DNA from: Struthio camelus
Lineage: Eukaryota > Chordata > Aves > Struthioniformes > Struthionidae
Assembly: GCF_040807025.1 (NCBI RefSeq)
Contig: NC_090981.1
Span: 40,155,817-40,219,816 of the forward strand
Length of the DNA stretch: 64,000 bases
Reading direction: 5' to 3'
The position numbers and the translations under genes were made by a program. The notes under the pieces were generated by a model. The model was not told the DNA's origin. It ran no database searches and saw only the letters and a list, made by a program, of their open reading frames with translations. Positions 1 to 9,929 of this stretch are shown here, piece by piece; within the stretch, counting starts at the first letter, position 1, and the number at the start of each line of letters is the position of its first letter.

Positions 1-1551
1 TTTGAATTTGATTCCTAAGAAATTGGCAGATTTTCTCATAGAGCTTTCAAGTCTCAGCAGTCATTTAAGTGGGCACTGCCCAACAATCTACCATGGCCAA
101 GGAGATCTGGAGAAATCTCAAAGTGCAGCTGTTGCCTTCTCATATCCGAAGCTCTTGTCAGAGCAGTTAAGACTCAATCTCGCTTGTTCTAAGCGAGGAA
201 ACCAGCATACATCTAGAATGTTACAAGTGCTCTGTAAGACAACAAGTGACATATCCTAGATATAGGATGAGATACAATGGCTAAAGCATATGCTTCTGTC
301 ACATACCTAAATATTTCCTATGTAAATTCTACAGTGGTTTATGGCATATTATTAATCCAAACGTTCTATAAGCCATACAAAGGAAGCGAGGAGGGAAAAA
401 AACAAAACCCAAAACAACTGTTCAATCACTTCAATACCAGCATCAATCTTCACAATCTTGTTCTGTGGTTTTGCTGCCCTTAGCATATTTTATATTTTTT
501 ATATTAACGCTATATAGAGTAAGTATATATGTGGATGTAAGCACAGATTTCTCCCCTCTCCAAAAGCAATGGCATAGGGGAAAAAAAAACGCCCTTAGTC
601 CGTAATGGTCATCTGCAAATCACATCACCCTTTTACAAATCAATGCCTTACAAAAAGGTATTACCACATGTAACAAGTGCTGCTGAATTCAGTGCAAACT
701 GAGATTTAAGTGGGAGGGGGGAAAAAAAGTACATATTTTGTCCAGAATGATCAGTGAACAATGGAAGCACCTTTTTCAAACAAAGCACCTCCTATCATTG
801 GCATTACTTGAAGTTAGGGTGCATATAAAACCATATGTTTGATTCAGAGAACTGAGCTTAATCAGCCAGGCAAGTTTATAAGGTATCTTTCCACCCACAC
901 AGGTTAACAGAACATGTAAGCAAGCAGCTTATCATTAGCTGGTAGATCTTTCCTATCAGCCTGACATAGGACTAAGTGATTATTTTGTTACTGCAAAAAA
1001 GTTTCTTCCTTTCCTCTATTGACAAATACATTAAATACATTAACTCTTTCCATCACCCTCTGTCCTAGAGGCATTAGGGTAGGACAAATCTCTAGTCTCC
1101 TCTTCCTCCACCTCTGTCTTGAGTAACATTTGCCTACCACATGAAGCTTTTCCCAGCTGCCATTACCATATTGCAACTGATATTATTTTGAGTTCTGTCA
1201 CTTCCCAAATAAATCAAAAGAAGCAACCAGTTTTATGAGTTTTCTTCTACAGCTGCTAGAGATGCAAACAGCAGTAAAAATACTGGCTAACAAATACACA
1301 CTAGCTCATATCACCTTCAGAAACACACCAGCTAGTTTTTTTTAATTTTAAAGTTCAAGTTTTGCCTAGCCACTTAATTCCCCTCCACCACCTTACTATA
1401 CATACATACTCCCAAAGGAAAGTCATCTTCGGTACTTTCAAGCATGCTTCTCAGTCCTCTTTTTTCCTGACCAAAGCCAGGCAAAGCAGTAAATGCAAAT
1501 TACTCCGCTGTGCATTCAAACACCATCATTCATCATTTCCTGGCATCTCAC
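1..1551. other. ZCCHC9 intron, left part of window; no exon seen
   Basis: On the minus strand this is the intron after coding exon 4. I looked for the expected C-terminal exon and did not find it. The stretch is AT-rich with short homopolymers, and I see no recognisable repeat or gene. Confidence 0.6.
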
Positions 1552-1620
1552 CTGAGTTCTGATTTTCTGGACAGTCTTTTCTGAAGTGCTCCACAGAGCC
1601 GCAAAGTCGGCAGCAGCCAC
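1552..1620 (-). CDS. ZCCHC9: ZCCHC9 coding exon 4 (zinc knuckle 4)
   Basis: 69-nt exon with acceptor TTTTAAAAG and donor CAG|GTGAGA. It encodes GCCRLCGSVEHFRKDCPENQ plus NS, the fourth knuckle, and ends with one base of a split codon, as the family requires before the final exon. The acceptor is weak in pyrimidines, but the frame and the protein match leave little doubt. Confidence 0.93.
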
Positions 1621-4538
1621 CTTTTAAAAGAGAAAGTTTTCAATCATCCCAGGAGAAAGTTTGTTTTACTCCTATTTGTATGTCGTAAAGTCTTGCTCTA
1701 CTTTTCTGTAGCAACAAATTCTGTACACGCTCCACATACCAAGATTAGTACAAATCCAGATAAAGAATTGTCCCTTTAGATAGGTCGAGACTCCTAGGTA
1801 CAATATGACGTTGGGGAGCAGATGAGCAACCAGCTTTAAAAGCCTGCACACACCAGCAGTATCAGTGTCTGTCTCAGACAGAGCCATTAGTAATCAACGG
1901 TGCTCTGTAAAACACCAAAAACTACAAATTTCTATCACCACATATTGAATACTTCCGAATTGTTTGAAGCTCTCTTTTTGAGAAAAGCAGCTGAATTCCG
2001 CTGAAATACAACCATTCAAAGTGACTTTTGAAATTCATAGGAGCTGCTGATAGATAGGTACTGAAATATGAATTCTACTCATAATCCAAACATTGAAAGA
2101 AGTGCAATGTCTCTAAAGTGATTAGTCTTCCAAGGTAAAGGCGTTATAAAATCACCTTTTTCAATTTGTGAGATCCCAAGTTTGTACCGCCCTTTCACAC
2201 TGTAACATGTACAATCCAGTTAGCCACGCTTTGTGCCCTTCTTGAAATTGCAAGGACAAGTAAGTTCTCATACTTTGCATCTGAGCTGATTGTCTAACAC
2301 TAAACTTACAATTAAAACAGAAATCCCTAGGTAATGAAGATTAACACTGGATTCCTCAGAACTGCCAGTTACTTTTATTTACCGTAGAAGATACTGGGAA
2401 ATTCTTTTTAGTAGGATCCCCTATTCACTTGCAGTACTGTACATAGACCTGTTCCTTTGTTTTTCATTAGATAAGTATAAAATAAGTGTTTCTGTTTCAA
2501 TAAATTGTTACACTCACCTTCAGCATACAATCCTTTGGGATTATCTGGACATGACCTTGAAAGATGCCCCATCTCACCACAGATGAAACATTTTGCGTAT
2601 GGAAATGCCCCTGAAAAATCCCATGCAGTTTATGGTGCATATTAAAAGCTTATTACAGTCACAATTTTTCCCCAGAGAATACACTATAATTATACTAACT
2701 TTCTATACGCTGTATTATCCATTGTTATAATCATGTATTCCTTGAAACATGTCAACTTATGTCCCCAGAATGGTTAATTTACTAAAAAAGCCTGTATTTC
2801 AGTAGTCAGAAAACCCAGACAAAGCTCTCTGAGAAATACAAACTTCTGAATCTTACCAACAGCTGGATCTATTTTTGCTTTGCATTTGGTGATTTCATGT
2901 TCTGTGGATCCACATCGGTAACAGATTCCTGTACCCATATCTTGGCTTTCAAGTACAGCTGGGCAATCAGCAATCCCATGGCCGGGTCCTCTACAGTGGA
3001 AACACACCTTTGAAAATAAAAACGAAGTTACATACTTTTTCGTATCAGTTCACAAAGCAGAACGCAGCACTTACATGTAGCATTACTAAAGAATTAACTT
3101 ACTCCTAGGACCTAATTAGCACTTACATCAAGCAGGTTTTCACTAGACCGCTATTCCTCTTGACTGAAACCTTGAGGGTTTTACCAGATATATATCTCTA
3201 GGTGAGAGTAACAATCTCTCTCATGAATGGCCCGCAAAGACAAGAGACTCCTAGTGGATTAAGGCCTTCAGGCTTTTTAGAAGGCAGACATATCCCAGGG
3301 ATTTTCTCTCATGGAAAAAGTACATTAAGTAGTTAGATAAAAGAGACAGTGCAGCATGTCACAAACCAGCTGTCAGTGGTCGAAGTCATTACACCACACT
3401 CTTATGGGTACTTTTTTCCTTTCATCAACAGTACAGATAGAAATTTCATATTGGGCATCCACTCATCAATAACTGAGTTCCCTAGCTGAATGATGATATT
3501 TGACTCCAATTACAGCACAGTTCTCAAAGTTCTTTAAGTATTACTGCTATAAGTGCTAAAAGTACACACAAGCAACGTTGCACCAGTCCTACAACTTATT
3601 TATAAGCAAAAACTTCCATGGCTCAGATAAATTATTAGATTCTCTTCACTATTGTCCACATTCAGCAAAAGTTATACAGGTAACTGCTTTTACATAGTGC
3701 CAGAGTTAGCTAGAAAACTCATGACAATTCTCAAGCAGAGGGTACTGCAGAAAGAGGCCCCAGAATAACAAGAAAGTACAAAGGTAGACAGGAAAATTGT
3801 GCAGATGAATCATATAAGGAGATGTACTGAATTAGATTCACCTAAGGAACAAGAAGGGTTTGGCCATCACTCCAAGCGTAGCAAGAACAGGGCAGCCAGA
3901 AGAGCCATCCTTTAGGTTAAAGCTTAAGTTGAAACTCACTATTCGTTTTAAAGCTGAGATATTTAAACTCACTTTTTATTAACTCAAAACATCATGCAGT
4001 GTGTGGTCTGCTTCTAACCAGATAAGAGACCTCATCTCCTTACATAATCTTCTCCTGACGCTATCAGCAAGCGGTAAGGAATATGCGTTTTTCACAGTGG
4101 GCTTTTTTTCCTAGTTTTTAAGGAGCTATGGAAACAAAACTACACACAGCTCAAAACAAAACTCACCATGGCATTTTTCTTTGCTTCTTGCCTCTTCAGT
4201 CTTCTTCCCTCCCGACGCCTGTCCTTCTTCAAGGCTACTGCTACTTCCTCCCTCACCTCTGGGCTGTCTGCTTCTATCACCTCTCCCTTACGCACAGCCT
4301 GTGAAGCCTGTTTTAAGTACTCCATAAACCCATTAACATCTTCATTCAGATAGTCTTTTTTCTTTTTATTCTTCTTTTTATTCTTTTCTTGCTCTTTCTT
4401 TAAAGAAAGAGGACTTGAGTTATTTCCTTCTTTACCCTTCGCTGTCTCCCTGGAGGAACCCTTTACCATTTCTTCCCAAGGCGTAGCATCCAGCGCTTTT
4501 TCGCTGTGCGCAGCATTTTTACGAGCCCATCTAGTCAT
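1552..4538 (-). CDS. ZCCHC9: ZCCHC9, zinc finger CCHC domain-containing protein 9 (partial: last coding exon outside window)
   Basis: Four coding exons on the minus strand, 4538-4167, 3007-2857, 2610-2518 and 1620-1552, join in frame with GT-AG introns. They give the first 228 residues plus the first base of the next codon. The start is the ATG at 4538, which opens MTRWARKN, the N-terminus expected for this family. Residues 1-124 are lysine-rich and charged, with the motif YLNEDVNGFMEYL. Four C-x2-C-x4-H-x4-C zinc knuckles follow: C126/C129/H134/C139, C153/C156/H161/C166, C182/C185/H190/C195 and C209/C212/H217/C222. Zinc knuckles of this type bind single-stranded RNA or DNA, and the human protein is reported in the nucleus and nucleolus. 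The last exon, which should begin by completing a codon whose first base is G, is not between 1 and 1551. The gene is therefore cut by the window edge, not broken. Family assignment is certain; the cellular role is known only from homologues. Confidence 0.97.
1621..2517. other. ZCCHC9 intron, nothing recognised
   Basis: AT-rich intron of about 0.9 kb between coding exons 3 and 4. I see no exon, RNA gene or repeat in it. Confidence 0.7.
2518..2610 (-). CDS. ZCCHC9: ZCCHC9 coding exon 3 (zinc knuckle 3)
   Basis: Acceptor TTTTTCAG, donor GTGAGT, 93 nt. It encodes AFPYAKCFICGEMGHLSRSC, the third knuckle, then PDNPKGLYAE, with split Gly codons at both ends. No ATG-initiated ORF covers this exon; it was found by reading the minus strand between its neighbours. 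Confidence 0.95.
2857..3007 (-). CDS. ZCCHC9: ZCCHC9 coding exon 2 (zinc knuckles 1 and 2)
   Basis: Acceptor TTTCAAAG before VCFHCRGPGH, donor GTAAGA after PAVG. The exon is 151 nt and leaves one base of a split Gly codon. It carries two complete CCHC knuckles, CFHC...H...C and CYRC...H...C, with DMGTGI between them. Confidence 0.96.
3008..4166. other. ZCCHC9 intron, nothing recognised
   Basis: 1.16-kb intron between coding exons 1 and 2. I see unique-looking AT-rich sequence and no coding stretch. Confidence 0.7.
4167..4538 (-). CDS. ZCCHC9: ZCCHC9 coding exon 1 (residues 1-124)
   Basis: Start codon at 4538-4536. The exon ends in ...KKNAM, followed by a consensus donor GTGAGT (plus-strand 4166-4161). 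Phase 0. A run of K/N residues (KKNKKKKDYLNEDVNG) marks the basic part. The acceptor in front of the 17-26 nt of 5' UTR is either after 4555 (CTAAG) or after 4564 (TTTAAG); both follow a T-tract. Confidence 0.96.
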
Positions 4539-4810
4539 GACTGTCCCGGGAGCAGCTTAGAAAGCTTAAAAAAAAAAACACAACAGCAGCGAGAAAACGC
4601 ATTAAGTTTAACACAGGAACCTAGAGAGACGCTCCAAGGAGGAAGGCAAACACAGCGCAGCCCCTGCTCCCATACGGGGCCGATCTTCTACGGCGCAGAA
4701 ACAACAGTAAAGTCGTTTACGAGAGCGGCACAGGCAGAGCAGACGGCGGGACAAGGCAAAGGCCCGGCCCGGCACAACGCGGCGCGCGACCGTTGCCGGG
4801 GCCTCGCGCG

Positions 4811-4866
4811 CGCGACCGACCGAACGACCGACCGACCAACCGACGGATGGACGGACCGACCCACCC
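4811..4866. repeat. (GACC)n-like tetranucleotide tract in ZCCHC9 intron 1
   Basis: Imperfect CGAC/GACC units repeat for about 55 bp inside the CpG island, between exon 1 and the coding exon. This is simple-sequence DNA, and it explains the long open frames on both strands here. Confidence 0.7.
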
Positions 4867-5011
4867 CCGGCCCGGCCCGGCGCCGTCAGGGCGGCCGCCC
4901 GCCCCCAGGGCCGCGGCGGCGCTGCCAGGGGGCGGCCGATCCCCGCAGGCGCCGCCGGGTTCAGGGCGGCCCGGACCACCCCCCCGGGGCAGCCCCGGAG
5001 ACCCCGCTCAC

Positions 5012-5090
5012 CCGCCAAGTCCGCCGAGGCAGTAGAGACTTTTCTAACAGAGCGGCCGCGCCCGGCCACTTGCCTTGCCGCGCACCGGAA
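5012..5090 (-). other. ZCCHC9: ZCCHC9 5' non-coding exon 1 (approximate 5' end)
   Basis: Reading the minus strand from the ETS motif at 5092-5085 gives about 75-80 nt without an ATG, ending ACTTGGCGG and followed by a strong donor GTGAGCGGGG (plus 5011-5002). It would splice to the acceptor about 17-26 nt upstream of the start codon. The donor is seen in the sequence; the transcription start is inferred from the ETS site and CpG island. Confidence 0.55.
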
Positions 5091-5092
5091 GT
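5085..5092. promoter_or_regulatory. ETS-family (GABPA-type) site CCGGAAGT
   Basis: A perfect CCGGAAGT core lies in the CpG island just upstream of or at the inferred ZCCHC9 start. ETS/GABP sites are typical of TATA-less housekeeping and bidirectional promoters. Confidence 0.6.
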
Positions 5093-5240
5093 GGAGCTGG
5101 GTGGCCGCAGCCGGCCGTAGGCGGGGATGAGGCAAGAAGGGCTCGCGCCGCCGGGGGGTGGGGTCTCGCGGGTCTCGCGTACACGTCACGGTACGTCACG
5201 TCCCCTCCGCCCCGCCTCCGGCCTGGCGCGTTGCCCGTCG

Positions 5241-5252
5241 GGCGCCATGTTG
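5241..5252 (+). promoter_or_regulatory. YY1-like element GGCGCCATGTTG
   Basis: It matches the YY1 core (GCCAT within a GC-rich context) in the plus orientation. Its ATG is also the start of the short ORF at 5247. YY1 elements of this form often sit just downstream of a start site and overlap the initiation codon, which would fit a rightward transcript. Confidence 0.4.
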
Positions 5253-5318
5253 CGGCAGGGCCTGGGGGTGGCGGGGGCGTGGGGAGGGCTGCGAGTGCGC
5301 CCCTGGGGAGCGAGGTGA
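5247..5318 (+). other. Candidate short ORF divergent from ZCCHC9 (first-exon-like)
   Basis: From the ATG at 5247 the plus strand reads MLRQGLGVAGAWGGLRV and then RPWGAR before a TGA at 5316-5318. The start has G at -3. The peptide has spaced arginines, no acidic residue and hydrophobic runs, like a mitochondrial presequence. A possible donor GAG|GTGAAG lies just before the stop, so the ORF could continue in a downstream exon. I know of no protein-coding gene in this position in mammals, where an antisense lncRNA (CKMT2-AS1) runs from this interval. I saw no convincing partner exon to the right. It may be chance coding potential in GC-rich DNA. Confidence 0.2.
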
Positions 5319-5450
5319 AGGCGTTGCGGTACTAGCGGGCTGGTGCTCAGCGGGGCTGCAAGTGCTTCCCGCCAGGAGGGCCGAGGGGGTGGGCTGCCCC
5401 CTTGTTGCCTCACCCAGCGGCCGCGGCGTGTGTAGGGGTCCCTGGAGCTC

Positions 5451-7617
5451 CCGTCCTTCGCAGCTGCCGCACCAAAATTGTCTCCCGTGTTGCTTTCGTT
5501 TGATAATGGAAAGAGTAAAGTGTGTTCATGTTTCTCTGTACTGTCTCATTGAAACAAAGGTGCCACTGGAGGGAGCTTGCATCTGTAGTCTGCGAGCATC
5601 ACGTGAAAAGACTCCTTAGCGCAGGTAGCGCTCTTCCCCGCTGTCCGTTACAGGGAAGTCACGTTTACCTTCTTCGTTGCTATGGTAGAGAGAGCAAAGG
5701 CCACAGTCCTGTGCTGGGCTTGGGGTGCCGAGGCAGCGCGGTGGGAGCAGGAGCTCCTTGCCAGCCGCCGAGGCCCTGCAGTCACCCACTCAGCTGCGGC
5801 TCCTCGGGGCGGCCAGGAGCTGCTCGGAGGGGACGGGAGGCAGGAGTGCCACCCTGGCTCCTGCTCTCTCCCAGTGGGAGTGCTGTCTGACGCAGTATCG
5901 CGGGCTGTGCTGGTTAGAGCGGCTCCAGCCTGGGCCGAGGAGCATGGAAGCGTAACCCGTTGCCATCTGCCTTGTCCCTGGGCTGGCTCCGATGCTGGGA
6001 GCGGGCTCAGCTCTTTGTTAGGAGATCTCTTAGCTTGGCTTAGGCCAAGCCAGCCAAGTTTCTTTTTTTATTCTCCTAGTCTCTCTTTCAGTCTGAAAAG
6101 GAACCAGTCAGCGCTGACATCCGCCCTTCTCTGCTCTCTGACAGATACCAATAGGAGAAGGGAATAAGCAACTTCTGAAGGAAAAAGACTCTCAGGGTTT
6201 GACAAGTCAGGAAAGCTTTTCCAGTTACACAGCATAACTGTGCATATAGAAGCCACTATACTTGTGCACCTTACCTTTTTCCTTTGCTCACTCCTCCTAC
6301 CACGCTACCTCCTACCATCAGCTTCACAAAATGGAGTGGATGAACGGCCACAGCAGGTACTGGCAATCTGAGCTGGTGAGTTCCCATGCTGCGGTGCTCT
6401 GGGGAATACTGCTCCACCCCCAGAGCAGCCAACGCAAATGCCTGTGTACTGTGCCGTGCCCCTCAATCACAGCGCAGGGTGCAACAGAGCTGCGAAGGAA
6501 GGGGAACCTGTAAAAGCTCAGGCACAGTCCATCGTGCAGCCAAACATTTATCAATGTCCTAATGCTGGGGCCGTGGTCCTTGGAAACTCCTCCAGTAAAT
6601 CCATGCTGGGTGCAGCTGTACTCTCTCAGTTCTGACACTTGCACAGTTCACATTTTTATACCAGACCCTCTTTGCGGATGGGAAACTGTGCTGGTGCAAT
6701 TGCATCACGTTAAATGCACACACCCTTTAGTAAAGCCATTTTCATTTAGGCTGTGCTCATCTTTCATCAAGGCTGATGCCAGGACATCAGAATGTCCCTT
6801 ACCTCCATCACGTAGCAGTGAGGCCAATTCAAACCTTTCAGCTGAAAAATTCACACTGGACATCTCAAGAAACAAAGCTTTTTGAGATATAATGTATGAT
6901 ATATTTCTCTTTTCAACCCTCCCCTCCCCAAGGTTCACAAAGTAAATCTCCAGGACTATATTGTTGGAAGTCCCTGCATAGGAACGAAATACATGTTCAT
7001 AAATAAAATAAGAGTTTCTTCTCAATTACTCTCAATTCAGTCTCCTGTTTCATGTAATTTTGGCATTTCACTAGATCTCCATTGCTTTTCCTGGGCAGAT
7101 AGAGATGGTGTTACAAAAGCAGCTGGACACCGTTCCTTCTTTATTAGTTATCTTTAATATTTGTGTCTCTCTAGAGAAATTGCCTTGCTGTATTTCGCTC
7201 ATTTTCTGGGGCTTTGCATCCGCTAGAGGGAGATGTGCTCAAAGAGTACATTGATTTTGCTATTAAACTCCATCACTGCCAGTAAGAACCAACATAGATT
7301 TGGAAATAATTGGAATACATGTATTGCAGGTAAAAATAATCAATGAACACCATTTAAGAGTCACTTTTAGTAAGATGGGAAATAAAACCAGAGAGACTCA
7401 TGTTTTCATTTTAAACTAAAAATAACAAAATTGCTGATGAAGTTACAGCTCAACCACAACACCAGGATCTAGTTGTTCCTGCAACATGCTGGCCAGTGAG
7501 CCAGCAGATGAAAAATCATGGCCAAAGCTGATTCATATAGGCAGAAAGAGCTACAAGAAACAGGCAACACTGGGCCAAGGATAAAGAAGATAAAGGCAGG
7601 CTGGGATCCCACGGGCA
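5451..7617. other. Intergenic, ZCCHC9 to CKMT2, first part
   Basis: GC content falls steadily away from the CpG island. Several 60-160 codon open frames on both strands at 5,500-6,650 resemble no family I know and look like GC-driven openings. A 7-bp perfect hairpin (GCTTGGC, loop TTAG, GCCAAGC) lies at 6033-6050. Confidence 0.5.
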
Positions 7618-7683
7618 TACGCATGCATCACGTAACAGTTGCAGATAGTGTACGCATGCATCACGTAACAGTTGCAGATAGTA
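7618..7683. repeat. Tandem duplication, two copies of 33 bp
   Basis: Positions 7618-7650 and 7651-7683 are identical except possibly at the last base. Each copy holds GCATGCATCACGTAAC. The unit is a multiple of three, so the overlapping short ORF reads the same 11 residues twice. The copies are near identical, so the duplication is probably recent. Confidence 0.9.
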
Positions 7684-7889
7684 TGTATACTCTGTATGGA
7701 TGAGGCAGTGTTTTATGAATAGCCAGGTACTGGCAAGTTGTAAGATTTTAAAATGCTTGCTAGGCTTAATTCTTTTTAAACAGCTGGGGTGAAGTGCCTG
7801 CTAATCTGTATGGAGCAGACATGACCAGATTAATTTTATGTATTGCAGTGGGTAAGAGTAGGCGTTAGCCAAATGGAGAGAAAAGCACT

Positions 7890-7937
7890 ACACACACGTG
7901 TGTGCACACACACACAAACACACACACACACACACGT
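7890..7937. repeat. (CA)n microsatellite, interrupted
   Basis: About 45 bp of CA/CACACAAACA with an internal ACACACGTGTGTG palindrome at the left end. The threonine/histidine-rich open frames over it are artefacts. Confidence 0.9.
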
Positions 7938-8452
7938 ATTCAGTTATCTCTGCCTGTCTGTCTGCCTACCTATTTTCATTTAGTCAAGACAAGAGCATCC
8001 CTTCTCCTGGTGCATACAGCCTGCTTGCTGTTCTTGCTTCAGTGCAGCTTTTCACTTGGCTGCAACTTTCGATTTTGTTCTTGCTCTTCATCTGGCTTAC
8101 TGAACGCACAAAAGGATATAAAGAAAATCTGAGGAACAGCATAAGCAAGACCAACAAAAAGGGGCTTGCTTTCTTTTCTTTCTGTTCTACAAAAATGCTA
8201 AACATGTTGCCTTTTCTGCAGCCTGCAAAAGTTTCTGTGTGTGTGCGTGTGTTCGTGCGTGTCCAGGCTTCTGGGCAGGATGGGTGCTGCTTGCCGTCCC
8301 CCATCAAGATTACAGGAAGTGGAAAAGGCTGTTTAATACCTTTCCACTGTAAGAGTATTTTCCCCACACATATCACTTCTTTGATCTTGACCACAATTTG
8401 CACTTTTTGTTTTGATTTGACACTAGTCACCCAGGAGCTCTGCTGTCCATAG

Positions 8453-9020
8453 GTAGCAGGTGAAAAATTAGCATGACAACAGTTGCATAAATCATTGCAT
8501 TTTGTTGCCTTTTTTTTTAAAACATTCTACTGTATTCACAATGCTAGGAGATACCAAATTGCCTGTCCACAGCACAGTATTGGGAACAGCATAGTCTAGA
8601 GCCTCACTTACCAGATTTGTTTTTCGTGCTCACCAACCCATCACAGAAGTACATGCTCTGGAGATGTGAGGGAATAGAGATGGGAAACCAGTCCAGCAGA
8701 TCCTGTGGCTTCTTTGGTAGCTCAGGATGAAATCTCTAGGCACATTGTGGTTTGGTTTGAATCACTCAACGTTAGCAGCCTAAGAGTCAAAATGAAGCAC
8801 AGATGAATCCTCCTCCCTTCTTCAAGGACTTTTCTCTGTTCCTTAGATCATCATTATTATATTAAGTAGCTTAATCCACGGCCTGACTCGGTGTGCTCAT
8901 GTCACTTACAGAGCTGATTCCTCAGTCCATGGCAAGGACGAGGGACACCACAACATGCCATCAGCCATGGCCGTCGCCAGAGGAAGCGTGTTGGTGCCAA
9001 TGGCCAAGGGATGCTGCCAT
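8453..9020. other. Intergenic, nothing recognised
   Basis: Between the CA-repeat region and the minisatellite I see no gene, RNA or recognisable repeat. Confidence 0.5.
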
Positions 9021-9139
9021 GGGATGCCCAGCACTGTGGGATGCCCGGCACTGTGGGATGTCCGGCACTGCGGGATGCCCAGCACCGCAGGATGCCCAGC
9101 ACTGTGGGATGCCCGGCACCGCGGGATGCCTGGCCCTGC
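9021..9139. repeat. 17-bp GC-rich minisatellite, seven copies
   Basis: Seven consecutive units of the form GGGATGCCCGGCACTGT start at 9021, 9038, 9055, 9072, 9089, 9106 and 9123. Copies differ by one to three transitions, mostly at CpG or TpG positions. Because 17 is not a multiple of three and the unit has no stop codon in any frame, every frame on both strands is open, giving six false ORFs. Confidence 0.95.
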
Positions 9140-9824
9140 AGGTCCCACAGCTCCCTGTCTCCAAGCTCCCTTCCAGCCCGCCTGGTCACACACGCTGCCC
9201 ATAGTTTACTTAGATCGTGGCAATGCAGCTGAAAAAACACATCTTGGCTCTCACGGAGCAGCTCTTGGGAGGCTCCTGGCCGAACGAACACACCTAAACG
9301 GGCTAAGGCAATACTGTGGGGAACTAGGAGGCGGCTTCTCCGCTGCTTGCCTCAGGAGGCTGCTGCAGTGGGGGGGGGAGGGTGCCGATGCCGATTGCTG
9401 CCGCTGCAGCTCGATAATATTTATAATCTGTAAACCCCCAAAAGAGAAGGTTTGTCTATTGAAGAAGTGCCCTAATTGTTGTTATTTTGATTTAAGCTTA
9501 GGCAGAGAAAGGAACAAGTAAGGCCTGTTTTTGCTTAAATGCTTTTGGACCTGCAGTATTCTGAGGGCTCCTGTACAGAGATGTATTTTGTTGGTGGTGG
9601 GTTTTTTTAACCATAAACTGAACAGATTACAGAACCTTTTTTTTTTCGGCTTTCTTGTCTGTCTGTGGCAAATGGTTACATATTCTGTATTTAATGTCAA
9701 CTATTTATGGATTTCAATTGTTCGGTGCAAGGATGCCCCGTCTTCAGCGAGCCTGCTCAGCTGACCGCAGCCCTGTGTTAACTCCATCCGGTGACCTTCC
9801 CTGCTGCTCTCATTCTTCAAGACA

Positions 9825-9925
9825 TTTCAACAAGCACTTAAATATGTGTTGCTAGGTCAACTTACATATTTAAAGGTTTATTTTCAGGCACGTGCTTAAA
9901 TGCCTGGATGAACCGAGGCCTTTCA
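9825..9925. repeat. Relic of an ancient amniote interspersed repeat
   Basis: The words CAAGCACTTAAA, ...CACGTGCTTAAATGCCTGGATGAA and CCGAGGCCTTT match, loosely, a phrase I know from old reptile/bird LINE or SINE tails (acacgtgcttaaatgctttgctgaa...). It is a decayed fragment and the family is not resolved. Confidence 0.35.
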
Positions 9926-9929
9926 CCGT

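Larger units (their letters stand above)
4700..5450. promoter_or_regulatory. CpG island / probable bidirectional promoter of ZCCHC9
   Basis: This is the only long CpG-dense stretch in the window, with many CG dinucleotides and NotI-like GCGGCCGC sites, sharply unlike the AT-rich flanks. It has no convincing TATA box. It covers ZCCHC9 exon 1 and extends about 350 bp to the other side of the likely start site. CpG-island promoters of this kind are usually housekeeping and often fire in both directions. Confidence 0.85.

Noticed and set aside
4506-5619. Long overlapping open frames (up to 204 codons) on both strands
   Set aside because: They lie in the CpG island and the GACC-rich tract, where stop codons are rare. 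The translations are low-complexity Arg/Pro/Gly and match no family.
7898-8452. 184-codon plus-strand ORF starting in His/Thr repeats
   Set aside because: Starts in the CA microsatellite; the remainder has no domain and no conservation evidence.
8893-9521. Six overlapping ORFs on both strands
   Set aside because: All are produced by the stop-free 17-bp minisatellite.
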